Of a DNA stretch of 64,000 nt, positions 8,689 to 18,400 are shown one piece after another. The stretch covers positions 1 through 64,000 of the forward strand of contig JASKKR010000004.1 of the NCBI GenBank assembly GCA_030154085.1, written 5' to 3'. The notes below the pieces were generated by a model that saw only the letters and a list, made by a program, of their open reading frames with translations, searched no databases and had not been told where the DNA came from. The first letter of the stretch is position 1, and each line of letters starts with the position of its first letter. Position numbers and translations under genes: made by a program. This DNA is from Candidatus Cloacimonadota bacterium. Its GTDB lineage: Bacteria; Cloacimonadota; Cloacimonadia; Cloacimonadales; Cloacimonadaceae.

Positions 8689-9854
8689 TGCTGAAACAAA
8701 GAATTCTGCTTTGTGTCACTGGCGGAATTGCTGCTTACAAGGCTATCGACTTAGCGAGCCGGCTCCATAAAGCTGGATATCAGATTCGCACGATTCTTTC
8801 GGAAGATGCTTTACATTTTGTTAGTAAGATCAACTTTGAGGCGATTACTCATTCTTCGGTGCACACATCACTTTGGGAGGACGAAGATCCCATTCCGCAT
8901 ATAAGTCTTGCTGATTGGGCTGATCTGATAGTAGTTGCTCCTGCGACCGCTAATACAATTGCCAAAGCAGCTCATGGACTCGCTGACAATTTACTTACCG
9001 CTACTCTCTTGGCTCATACAAAGCCTATATTATGGATCCCCGCTATGAATGTAAATATGTATCATAACTCTATAACTCAGACCAATATGGATCTATTAAA
9101 GGAACGTGGACACTATCTATTGGATCCATCTGTGGGCATGCTTGCTTGTGCCTATGAAGGGAAGGGGAAATACCCTCCTAATGCTGAGATACTATATGCT
9201 ATTCGCACCTATCTTACACATTCAAGAGATCTCATCGGCAAGAAAGTGATGGTCACGGCTGGAGCAACTATAGAGCACATAGATCCCATGCGAATGATCA
9301 CAAATCGATCTTCAGGGAAAATGGGCATATCTTTGGCTAGGGCTCTGGCATTACGTGGAGCAGAAGTGACTTTAGTTTATGGATCGGTTTCAGAAGAGAT
9401 TCCTTATTATCTTGCAGAAACGATCTATACTCCTAGTGTTGATGAGATGCATGACGCGGTGATTAGAGAAGCGAAAACGAAAGATTGGATCATTATGTGT
9501 GCTGCTGTGTCAGACTTCAAACCAGCGCTGCCGCAGACCAAAAAAATCAAAAAGAGTGAAGAATTGGATTTAAATCTTGTTTCCACTCCAGATATATTAT
9601 TTGAGTTGGGCGCAAACAAAAAGGCATCTCAACTGTTGATTGGCTTTGCCGCCGAGACTCAAGATATTGTTGAATATGCTAAGCAGAAGCTCAAGAAGAA
9701 GAATCTCGATCTTATAGTAGCCAATAGCCTAGAAAATGCCGGGAAAGAAACAAACTCCATCATCCTCATAGATAGTTCTGGAGAACTCGCTAAGCTCGAA
9801 GGAAATAAGTTCGATTTGGCTCACCAAATCATTGACACGGTAATAAACATATGA
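8688..9854 (+). CDS. coaBC: Bifunctional phosphopantothenoylcysteine decarboxylase / phosphopantothenate-cysteine ligase
   Basis: A 388-residue cytoplasmic enzyme for two steps of coenzyme A synthesis: joining cysteine to 4'-phosphopantothenate, then FMN-dependent decarboxylation. The N-terminal CoaC half has VTGGIAAYK, the PAMNVNMY substrate loop and GMLACAYEGKG with the active-site Cys. The C-terminal CoaB half has VTAGATIEHIDPMRMITN, SSGKMG and AAVSDFKP. Its length is close to that of other fused CoaBC proteins. It overlaps the gene before it by one base and the one after by four. coaX, for an earlier CoA step, lies about 18 kb away. Confidence 0.95.
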   Translation: MLKQRILLCVTGGIAAYKAIDLASRLHKAGYQIRTILSEDALHFVSKINFEAITHSSVHTSLWEDEDPIPHISLADWADLIVVAPATANTIAKAAHGLADNLLTATLLAHTKPILWIPAMNVNMYHNSITQTNMDLLKERGHYLLDPSVGMLACAYEGKGKYPPNAEILYAIRTYLTHSRDLIGKKVMVTAGATIEHIDPMRMITNRSSGKMGISLARALALRGAEVTLVYGSVSEEIPYYLAETIYTPSVDEMHDAVIREAKTKDWIIMCAAVSDFKPALPQTKKIKKSEELDLNLVSTPDILFELGANKKASQLLIGFAAETQDIVEYAKQKLKKKNLDLIVANSLENAGKETNSIILIDSSGELAKLEGNKFDLAHQIIDTVINI

Positions 9855-10570
9855 AGAAGATTATCATTTCAGGAGCCAATTCGCAGATTGGCAGTTTTTT
9901 GGCCAGCCAATATGAAAAAGAAGGTCATACACTAGTCTTATTGTATCATAAAAATACTCAGCGCATTAAAAACTTGGCTTCTGAAAAATACAGGGTAGAT
10001 CTCAGAGATTTTGAACAGGTAAAGCAACTTATAAATGGCATTGAAGGGCAGATATCCTCGTTAATACATTGTGCAGCTATACGAAGTGTAGATGCCCAAG
10101 CTTTAGCAGATACAGATCCTCAGATCTTTAAAAAAGTAGTTGACGAGAATCTCTATCCTTGCTATAATCTCATGAGAGTTTTGCTTCCTATAATGCGAGA
10201 ACAGTGTTTTGGCAGGATAGTACTCTTTAGCTCGGATGTCACCCGCAGTGGGCTGGCTAATGGCTCAGCATATGCAGCAGCAAAAGCTGCTATAGCAAAT
10301 CTGGCAAAGAGCGCAGCATTGGAAAATGCCAAGTATAATGTCCTGATCAATTGCATTGCCCCAGGTCCAGTGGATACGGTTCTGGAAGAAGATTTCAGCG
10401 GCTCATATCTTGAGTTCCGAAAAGCTTATTTTGCAAAACACAAAGCCAATTCGGCTGCGGAAAATCTGGTATCCAGAGCTGAGATCAAACAAGTGGCTGA
10501 TTTCCTCATCTCGGCAGATATAAGAACTATCTGTGGTGAGGAGATCTTCCTGACTGGAGGAAAATTATGA
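9851..10570 (+). CDS. Short-chain dehydrogenase/reductase (SDR family)
   Basis: A 239-residue NAD(P)-binding oxidoreductase. The N-terminus has a Rossmann-type SGANSQIGSFLA loop in the TGxxxGIG position, with a changed pattern. It also has IHCAAIRS in place of NNAG, and the catalytic SAYAAAK (Tyr-x3-Lys), followed by INCIAPGPVDT. It resembles FabG-like reductases, but the substrate cannot be told from sequence. Overlaps coaBC and the next gene by four bases each (ATGA), so it is translated within the same operon. Confidence 0.85.
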   Translation: MKKIIISGANSQIGSFLASQYEKEGHTLVLLYHKNTQRIKNLASEKYRVDLRDFEQVKQLINGIEGQISSLIHCAAIRSVDAQALADTDPQIFKKVVDENLYPCYNLMRVLLPIMREQCFGRIVLFSSDVTRSGLANGSAYAAAKAAIANLAKSAALENAKYNVLINCIAPGPVDTVLEEDFSGSYLEFRKAYFAKHKANSAAENLVSRAEIKQVADFLISADIRTICGEEIFLTGGKL

Positions 10571-11319
10571 AACGAACTACTTTAATATTGCTACTGTTTT
10601 TGGCAGCATCTCTTCAAGCCCAAGTTTTTATGGATGGAGAAAAGCTGACTTTCAATGTTAAATATGGCATCATTAGTGCTGCTGAAGCTACTCTCGAGGC
10701 GCGAACCTCTGTCTATCAAGGAGCGCCGGTATGGTATCTGAGCACAAATGCAAGCACTCATGCCTTTTTTGATAGATTCTTTCGCGTTCGCGATAGAGTA
10801 GAATCTTGGTGGGACAAAGAATCGCTATTACCTTACAAATTCGCCAAAAATCTTCAAGAGGGGCGTTATCGTCAGCATCGTGTCCATATATACGACCATG
10901 CTCGGGGCAAAACAACATACCAGAGATGGTCATTTGATGAAAGCCGCTTTAAAAATACTGAGATGGATATGCCAATTGATTCACAAGATATTCTCAGTGC
11001 TTTCTATTGGGTACGCCAGCAAGATCTAGTGGTTGGTGAAAGTGTATTAGTGAATATTACTGCCGATGGCAGAAATATGCCCACTGAGGTAGTCGTACAT
11101 CGTGCTGAAAGATTAAGCACTATCTTTGGCGATGTGGATTGCTTGGTCATTGAACCCAAATTGCAGGGTGAAGCGATATTCAAGCAGACCGGGAATATTT
11201 ATATTTGGATTACAAACGATGATTATAAGATACCGGTTAAATTGGAAAGTAAGATCAGTTTTGGCAGCTTCACTGCTACCTTAGTAAGTGCGGAAAAGAT
11301 ACCTCTAAAGCTCAGATAA
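10567..11319 (+). CDS. DUF3108 domain-containing secreted protein
   Basis: A 250-residue protein with a signal peptide (MKRTTLILLLFLAASLQAQ). The mature part opens with the DUF3108 pattern GEKLTFNVKYGIISAAEATLE and continues with beta strands through SWWDKESLLPYKF and YIWITNDDYKIPVKLE. DUF3108 proteins are predicted periplasmic or outer-membrane beta proteins of unknown function. It ends with TAA sharing a base with the queA start. Confidence 0.8.
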   Translation: MKRTTLILLLFLAASLQAQVFMDGEKLTFNVKYGIISAAEATLEARTSVYQGAPVWYLSTNASTHAFFDRFFRVRDRVESWWDKESLLPYKFAKNLQEGRYRQHRVHIYDHARGKTTYQRWSFDESRFKNTEMDMPIDSQDILSAFYWVRQQDLVVGESVLVNITADGRNMPTEVVVHRAERLSTIFGDVDCLVIEPKLQGEAIFKQTGNIYIWITNDDYKIPVKLESKISFGSFTATLVSAEKIPLKLR

Positions 11320-12359
11320 TGACCAAAGATCTTCTTGATAAAAAGGCATATTATTATGATTTGCCTACGGAGCTGATTGCCCAATATCCGCTACCAAATA
11401 GAGACGAATCCCGCTTGATGCATCTTTGCCGAGAGACTCGAGAGATTCATCATCGTCATTTTGGAGACATAGCTGATATCCTTAGACCTGGTGACCTTTT
11501 AGTGATAAATAATAGTCGTGTATTTCCTGCCAGGCTTTATGGTTATAAAGAAAACGGCACCAAGATAGAAGTGCTTTTACTTAATCCTACGGGGGAACAG
11601 AATCTCTGGAAATGCTTATTACAGCCGGCAAAGCGTATAAAGAGCCCACAGTGGCTTCGGTTCTCTGATAACCTCAAAGGATTTGTATATCCGGATGATG
11701 ACGATGGTAGGCGCACAATCAAACTAGAATGGGATGGAGATTTTTGGCAAGAGATAGAAAGAATTGGTCACATACCTTTGCCACCTTATATTGACAGACC
11801 AGATGAACAGAGTGATCGTGAGCGATATCAGACAGTCTATGCTTCCCAAAATGGTTCAGTAGCAGCTCCAACAGCTGGTCTACACTTTAGTTCAAATCTG
11901 ATTGAAAAGCTTAAAGACAAAGGGATTCTTTTTACGGAAATAACCTTACATGTAGGGATTGGTACTTTCAGACCGGTTAAGGTAGAGCGAATATCTGATC
12001 ATGTCATGCACAGTGAATGTGTTGAAATATCCACAAGTTCAGCTGAGGCTGTAAACAAGGCCAAACGTGAGGGGAGAAGAGTAATCGCCGTAGGGACTAC
12101 TTCTGTTAGAGCTTTGGAAAGCTTTTGGGATGGTGATAAATTACTTGACGGAAATTGCTGGACGGACATCTTTATTTATCCGGGTTATAGGTTTGGTGTT
12201 CCGGACGCCTTGATTACAAATTTTCATTTGCCAGAATCTACTCTTTTGATGATGATCGCGGCATTTGCAGACTATGAATTTATTATGGAGGCATATGCTA
12301 AAGCTGTTTCTGAGCGATATCGCTTCTTCAGTTATGGCGACGCTATGTTTATAGAGTAG
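11319..12359 (+). CDS. queA: S-adenosylmethionine:tRNA ribosyltransferase-isomerase
   Basis: A 346-residue enzyme that moves the ribosyl part of SAM onto preQ1 in tRNA, making epoxyqueuosine. Recognised by YYYDLPTELIAQYPL at the start, RDESRLM, VINNSRVFPARL, the AAPTAGLHFS motif and HVGIGTFRPV. Full family length. The start overlaps the DUF3108 stop (TAATG) and the stop overlaps the start of birA. Confidence 0.96.
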   Translation: MTKDLLDKKAYYYDLPTELIAQYPLPNRDESRLMHLCRETREIHHRHFGDIADILRPGDLLVINNSRVFPARLYGYKENGTKIEVLLLNPTGEQNLWKCLLQPAKRIKSPQWLRFSDNLKGFVYPDDDDGRRTIKLEWDGDFWQEIERIGHIPLPPYIDRPDEQSDRERYQTVYASQNGSVAAPTAGLHFSSNLIEKLKDKGILFTEITLHVGIGTFRPVKVERISDHVMHSECVEISTSSAEAVNKAKREGRRVIAVGTTSVRALESFWDGDKLLDGNCWTDIFIYPGYRFGVPDALITNFHLPESTLLMMIAAFADYEFIMEAYAKAVSERYRFFSYGDAMFIE

Positions 12360-13078
12360 TGGGAGAAAGATCTTATTTCTTTTATGACGAAATTGACAGC
12401 ACTATGGCAGAATACAAACGGTTACAGGAATTTACCGAAGGCTTGCTTTGCGTATGTGCTGACACTCAAAAGGATGGGATTGGGCGGATAGGCAAGAAAT
12501 GGCTCTCTCCCAAAGGGGGATTATGGTTTACTTTTGATCTTATTCACCATGATGTAATTCCGTCATTTGCACTTTTTGTAGGTTACTGTATTCATAAGGA
12601 GCTTACCAATCTCTTTGCCCCCTTGGAAGATAAGCTCGAGATTAAATGGACAAATGACATTATGTTCGATGGCAATAAGCTGGGAGGTATTCTTTGTAAA
12701 CACTATCCCGGTAGATACATTATAGGAATTGGCATTAATACAAACAATGATATTGACAGTGAAGTGGGCAAGTTTGGGTCAATATGCCTGAAAAATATCT
12801 TGGAGACTAATATCTCAAATCAGCATCTCTGTCGCAATCTTATTGCTGCGATAGAAAGTAGGCAGAAACAGCTTTTGCACAGTATTTCATATATCACTTA
12901 TTGCAACGAACATCTTTTTGGCAGAAATCAGCTCGCAACTATCGATGTAGGCACTGAACCCTTCAAAGCGGAGATCCTGGGAATAGATCTGCAAGGAGCA
13001 TTAATTATCAGAAAGCCCATGGGCGAGATAATCAATATCCACAGTGGATCTGTTATCGATGTCAAACCTCTAAAATAA
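12359..13078 (+). CDS. birA: Biotin-[acetyl-CoA-carboxylase] ligase
   Basis: A 239-residue ligase that activates biotin with ATP and attaches it to a lysine of carboxylase or decarboxylase carrier proteins. Motifs: IDSTMAEYKRL, GIGRIGKKWLSPKGG (a variant of the usual GRGRxGRxWxSPxGG biotin-AMP loop), IKWTNDIMFDGNKLGGI and GIGINTN. There is no N-terminal DNA-binding domain, so it is a class I ligase and probably not a repressor. Translation starts at a GTG whose first base is the last base of the queA stop codon; no later ATG precedes the conserved IDST motif. Confidence 0.92.
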   Translation: MGERSYFFYDEIDSTMAEYKRLQEFTEGLLCVCADTQKDGIGRIGKKWLSPKGGLWFTFDLIHHDVIPSFALFVGYCIHKELTNLFAPLEDKLEIKWTNDIMFDGNKLGGILCKHYPGRYIIGIGINTNNDIDSEVGKFGSICLKNILETNISNQHLCRNLIAAIESRQKQLLHSISYITYCNEHLFGRNQLATIDVGTEPFKAEILGIDLQGALIIRKPMGEIINIHSGSVIDVKPLK

Positions 13079-13314
13079 TGACATTTGCTATACTTATGAC
13101 TTCGGATAGTATCGGTTCACATTATCCTATCTTTTTACCTACCTTGACTGCGGAAAAATTTTGCATACCATGTGCTTAGTATTTGAGAACACTCTTTTTT
13201 TGTCATGTATATAAAATTGTTGCATGTTGATAGCTCAGCTTTTTCTTGACAGATAGAGCAAATCAAAAACCTTGTAAAGAAACATAAAATGATATTCAGA
13301 CCCTGGAGGATCTA

Positions 13315-14973
13315 ATGAAAAGATTGTTGCTGATGGCAATGATAGCTATGCTGTTGATAGCAGCATGCTCAGTAAATAATGGCTTACCAGAACCAACAGA
13401 ACCGATTGAAGATTTCACTGGTGTTCCCACCAACGTAGCGATCTTGCCGCTCAAAACCATGGATGCACGGAGCAGAAATGTACGCAAGATTCTTGAAGTT
13501 CGTGATTTGGCCTATGCTTTTTCAAAATATCCCCAATTTAACCTTATGGATATGGATAATGTCGCGTCCGAATTTGAACTGCTTGGTATTCGCGATGTTG
13601 ATGACATGGATCTTGAAGAGCTTAAAGAAGTAGCTGATGAACTAAATGCAGATGTTGTCATCACTGGCAATATCTCTGCACTTCGGGCTGATCTTTTTGC
13701 CGTAACCATGACATTCTACAGCTCACTTACTAGTGAATTGCGGCAGGTAACTTTCAATGTGTCAAATATTAAAGAAGAACGGTGGGAAGCCCTGGATAAA
13801 TCTATGATGACCGAATTGGATAACTTTATCTCCACTGAGGTTGATAAAATCTTTAATTTTGCCACAAACTTCTATGCAGCTGGGAACTATGAAGAAGCTG
13901 AAAGACAGCTCATCACTACCATCGGTCTCGATCCTGAACGCGTAGAAGCATATTATTATCTTGGTGCAACTTATTACCGCACAAATCGCTACGATCTGGC
14001 TGAAGAAAATTTTAATAAAGTTCTCGAGCTGGATCCTTCTCACACCCAAACTTTGGTTCTCATGAATGAAATGTATGAGAAAACTGGTGAAAATCTAAAG
14101 CGAATTAGCGTTATGGAAAGGATTGCTGAGCAAAATGAAGATGCAGAATTGTGGCTCGCCATTGGAAACCTTTATGCTGAGGCAGGGCAGATGGACAAAG
14201 CCAGAGAGTCCTTTGAAAATGCTCTTGAACTTGATGAAGAGAATCCTTTGGTGAAAACTCGTCTGGCATTTTTGCTCTATGATCAGCAAATGTATGAAGA
14301 AGCCATCCCATATCTGGAAAGTGCGTACGACAGCTTCCCAGAAAATGACTTAATTTCCAGAAGACTGGCTATTTCATATCAGCGTGCTGGGCGCATGGAC
14401 CAAGCTATTGCGCGCTACGAAGGCTTGATTGCAAATAATCCAAACAACGTCCAAGCATACCTAAACGTAGTTACTCTCTATAGAAATAAAGCTATTGAGG
14501 CTACGGACCCAGCAGTCAAAAAACAGAACTTTGACAAAGCAATCGAAGCTATGAATCGCTTGATCCAAATTGATCCTAATAATCCTATGGCATACTTGAA
14601 TCTCGCCAGCATCTATCTTGCTCAAAATAATAATACTTTAGCTGAAAGAAATGCAAACGAAACCATACAGAGAGATCCCACCTTGTACCAGCCATACGTT
14701 ATCCTCGGCACGATTAGCCAATCACGTGGCACTACCGAGTATAATCGCTTTGTGGATCTCGAAAAACGCGCCTCTGAAGCTGTTGGTCGAGAAGCTACAA
14801 ACCTCTCCAGAGAGCGTGATGCCGCAAGAAAGGCAGCAAATGCACATTTCCGCAGTGCTATTCAGCAGCTCGCCACGGCTCGATCTTTGACCCAGGAACC
14901 GGAAACGATAGCAGATATCAACAATCGTATTTCAGTATTGAACAACTTGGTAGAACAGACTACAGGTTATTAA
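13315..14973 (+). CDS. Tetratricopeptide-repeat lipoprotein
   Basis: A 552-residue lipoprotein (lipobox LLIAAC, Cys18). Residues about 35-150 form an alpha/beta domain with VAILPLKTMD and the segment ADVVITGNIS, which resembles the CsgG/GNA1162-like fold of envelope lipoproteins. From about residue 180 a row of TPR helices follows, with repeats such as YYYLGATYYRTNRYDLAEENF and LWLAIGNLYAEAGQMDKARE, and a Lys/Arg/Ala-rich helix near the end. GGAGG lies just before the ATG. It stands alone, with its own terminator. It probably works as a scaffold on the periplasmic side of the outer membrane; the partner is unknown. Confidence 0.85.
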   Translation: MKRLLLMAMIAMLLIAACSVNNGLPEPTEPIEDFTGVPTNVAILPLKTMDARSRNVRKILEVRDLAYAFSKYPQFNLMDMDNVASEFELLGIRDVDDMDLEELKEVADELNADVVITGNISALRADLFAVTMTFYSSLTSELRQVTFNVSNIKEERWEALDKSMMTELDNFISTEVDKIFNFATNFYAAGNYEEAERQLITTIGLDPERVEAYYYLGATYYRTNRYDLAEENFNKVLELDPSHTQTLVLMNEMYEKTGENLKRISVMERIAEQNEDAELWLAIGNLYAEAGQMDKARESFENALELDEENPLVKTRLAFLLYDQQMYEEAIPYLESAYDSFPENDLISRRLAISYQRAGRMDQAIARYEGLIANNPNNVQAYLNVVTLYRNKAIEATDPAVKKQNFDKAIEAMNRLIQIDPNNPMAYLNLASIYLAQNNNTLAERNANETIQRDPTLYQPYVILGTISQSRGTTEYNRFVDLEKRASEAVGREATNLSRERDAARKAANAHFRSAIQQLATARSLTQEPETIADINNRISVLNNLVEQTTGY

Positions 14974-14997
14974 TTTGATCCCCCCAGTTTAGATTAC

Positions 14998-15024
14998 AAA
15001 GGGCTGCTTGTTGCAGCCCTTTTT
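14998..15024 (+). terminator. Rho-independent terminator of the TPR lipoprotein gene
   Basis: GGGCTGC (15001-15007) and GCAGCCC (15013-15019) form a perfect stem around TTGTT, followed by TTTTT. Confidence 0.92.
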
Positions 15025-15197
15025 GTTTATGCAGAAATTGGTACTCGATGTAATTATTCCAGTTCTCTTATAATGAATACTGATCTTTAGTTATGGCTGA
15101 CTGCTGATAAATGTCAATTGACCAAAAGATAATGAATGGCATACAAACCAGAGGGCATAATCCTCTTTTAGCTCATGTCTCAGGCTCCTAACTGATT

Positions 15198-15296
15198 GAA
15201 AAAGTAGAGCACTTCATGCCTCCCTCGTTTGACACCCATTTGCGGAGTGAGCAAGAAACGGGAAATCAATGACTTACAACGATGTGAAGTGCATTG
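15198..15296 (+). repeat. Dispersed intergenic repeat, copy 2 (diverged)
   Basis: The most divergent of the five copies. It keeps AAAAGTAGAGCACTTCATGCC, GTGAGCAAGAAACGGG and GATGTGAAGTGCATT, but the left arm of the inner stem reads CCTCGTTTGAC and the constant box reads AAATCAATGACTTAC. The outer stem is strong: GCACTTCA pairs exactly with TGAAGTGC. Confidence 0.75.
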
Positions 15297-15410
15297 TAGC
15301 ATGTATATCTTTGGGTGGCTATATTATGGATTTTACAAAGTCAAGATGTGAGACTATCGGTGTGGATAATAGAATCGCAAGAGGAAGTCGAGCAGAACCG
15401 TGTTACGATA

Positions 15411-15439
15411 GAAAAGGAGCCCTCTCTGGAGGGCTCCTT
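15411..15439 (-). terminator. Terminator of the first C25 protease gene
   Basis: On the minus strand AAGGAGCCCTC pairs with GAGGGCTCCTT over 11 bases with a four-base loop, followed by TTTTC. It lies 25 bases past the stop codon. The stem is symmetrical and may also act on the + strand. Confidence 0.85.
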
Positions 15440-15464
15440 GTTTATTGTGTGATATAGCAGAGGG

Positions 15465-18400
15465 TTATTTCATCATAATCATTTTCTTTGTGCTGGAATA
15501 TGTCCCTGATTGCATCTTGTAAAAATAGACACCGCTTGCGACCTTACGACCATTTGCATCTACTCCATCCCAAGTGTAGCTATGGTGCCCGGCATCAAGG
15601 ACACCGGATACCAAGGTTTTAACTTTTTGTCCCAGAATGTTGTAGATAGTGATCGACACGGGAGTGCTCTCTTTGAGGGAGAAGCGTATTGTCGTTGTGG
15701 GATTAAAGGGATTAGGATAATTGCCTATCAGCTCAGTATTCACTGGATTGATTGCGTCTTCGTTGCTAACTGGAGAGGAAGATCCCGTCAAAGGCACAAT
15801 AATGATTTGGTTTTCGGGATCATCTGAGTTGATGATCAAAGATCCATCGTAGACACCTTCTTCATCAGGGCGGAATCCTATATTAAAGTCTAAACTATAT
15901 CCTGGTTCCAGTGCAAAGTTCATAGTGGTAGTAAATCCTTCTACCGCAGCATCCAGGGTGTATGGTACTGGAATCTGGATACTTCCCAGCAGAGGGGCAT
16001 TGCCCTGGTTTGAGATGCTAAAGGGCTTAATGAGCTCTTCACCCACTGGGACATTCCCGAAGTTCAAGGTGGTCTGATCGACTATGATCGCAGGAGAGCC
16101 AGTTTCGATCACTTCGGCAGGGAAGATGACTTCATCTATCCAGACAGCGTCTTGACCAGAGGAGATGGAAGTGTCTTTTGTATATTCCCAGCGATATGTA
16201 TTGGTTCCTGCAGTGACCATATAGCTAACTTGGCTCCAATCAATTTCGCCACTCCATTGGTTTTTAAGCTGACCATTAATGTAGAATTTTAACATGTCAT
16301 GGTTTTCTTCGCTTGATACCTTTTTCCAGAAAGAGATGATACCATCAGCAGGATTGCTCATCGTGACGCTCATCACTGTGGTTTCATTGTTGTTGATATC
16401 TGCAGAACGAGCGGCGTAGTTATCTCTATAGCTTTCAGAGTCAAGTGTCCAATCTCCACCTGTGAAGTTCCATGGGAAGTCTTGGAATCCATTTTCAAAT
16501 CCATCCGCCATGATACCAACGGTTATGTTATAGATATTGTTATCTGTATATCCTCCATAGCTGGCAAAAGTCATGATCTGAATCATGGAGCCAGGAGTAA
16601 CTTGAGAGCTGAGCGTGACGGCATACATGGAAATTCCTTCAGCACCGATTGGGAGATTGTCCACAGTGTCCAAGATTGGGCTGATGATGGTTGCTCCGCC
16701 ATTGATGATTAGAGATGTCTGAATTGCGGGACTCTCGGCATGACCTACATTACTGAAAGGAATGCCGAGGACGAAGGACTCACCCGGATCGATTCGATTA
16801 TTATTATTGCCATCTGGATCGTCCACTATAAGGTATCCCCATTCAATTTTAGGAGCATTGATGGTGAGACTATAATCATTTGTATAAACATCGCCATTGC
16901 TAAGAGTGACTAAGACAGTAAAATCAGCAGTATATTGATCCGGCACAAAGTCGGTCACATGAATGTCGATTCCGGTTGTAGTCGAGCCTGTCGCATTAGC
17001 AGCGATATCTGGAATCGTCTCAGCTTCACCAATTACAGTAATATACGGATCTACCGTGCTGAGAGTGATGGTCACATCTTCCGCGGGATCATTACCAACA
17101 TTTTCTACTTCGACTTGGATAGTGATGGTCTCATCAAATTCTGCTACAAGCTCATCATGACCTGAAACTTGAATATCTGTAATAATGATGTATGGTCCAT
17201 CCGCAGGTAATACTTGCACCTGCCCAAGATGAGTCACACGGTTTGGTGCAGCAATAGTGAGGGTAAGATCCATGGGCTGAGAAGGAAGGGGATCAAGGTT
17301 GATGACAGCATTTCCACTTGCATCAGTGGTTGATGACCCGTAGATTATACCATCGTTACTCAAAGAGAGCTTAGCATTTGGTTCTGTCTGAACACTCAGG
17401 CTATTCATGCCGATTAGCAGGACAGGATCGTAAGTGGCAACCATTTCGGAAGGATCTTGAGTACGAGCCATGAGCGAGGCATCCCCAAAAATATGCCAGT
17501 TTTTAAATTCATCAGCTCCGTCACTTCCATAAACTTCTATCATTCGTGAAGCGCCGTGGAAAAAGAGACCACCAATAGTATATTTAGCATCAGCTACCAA
17601 AAGATCATTAATCTCATCCTGAGCTCGCATAGGTGGATCCCAAGACTGGTTTACAGAAGAGGCATACATCGCGATAGCGCCAGTAGGATTGCCGTTGTTT
17701 GTAGCTCTAAGCCATGCTTCCGCAAAGCAGGTAGTGCTCACAAAGTTCCCGTTCACGCACGCAACTGATATGATGAAGGGCAATTCATATTCATTGACTA
17801 AGTTGTTTACAGCAGTATTGTTGAAGCCGGTTGTAGACCATGAAGTATTTGACCCATGACCGATGTAGTTTATCTGACCCCGACCACTATTGACGCTGTT
17901 GCTTACTTGGGCAGAAGTAGCATTGAAATTCTGATATAATTGATCGACCTGAGTATATCCATAATTTAATAGATCATTACGGATGTTTTCCATGTGCTGT
18001 TGATCACTTTCGCCTTGATCACCTTGATAGCCTCCACCTTCGCTAGATGCAATTCCGATAGCTTTTTGAAGCCACTCTGAATCGCTTTGTATATCACGTT
18101 CATAATAGACACTTCTTTCGATCTGAGTTTCCATTTCAGCAACAGTCTGCGCAGAGAAACGACCAACATAGATATCAGGATAACTGTCGTTTCCAGCAAG
18201 GAGAGAATATGAAGGGTCGCTGCCGCCCCCTGCATAGGTGAGGGATGGGACTTGGGGTGCATCGCCCATGATCTGTACAAACATCAGTCCATCGTTTTGA
18301 TCATATTGGGCTTGGATGTAACTTTTGATACTGGTAGCGCTGGGACCTACTTCGGAAACATCGACTATATTGACGTTATACCCCAATTGACGTTTCCATT

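Larger units (their letters stand above)
14974..15464. other. Convergent intergenic region with two terminators and a repeat
   Basis: This gap separates the + strand TPR gene from the minus strand C25 protease gene. It holds a terminator for each gene and, between them, a diverged copy of the dispersed repeat (15198-15296). An open frame at 15269-15457 runs through the repeat and the terminator hairpin and has no family signal, so it is not called. Confidence 0.7.

Noticed and set aside
15269-15457. A 62-residue + strand frame with Cys-rich sequence
   Set aside because: It starts in a repeat copy and ends after the terminator hairpin of the neighbouring gene; no family signal.
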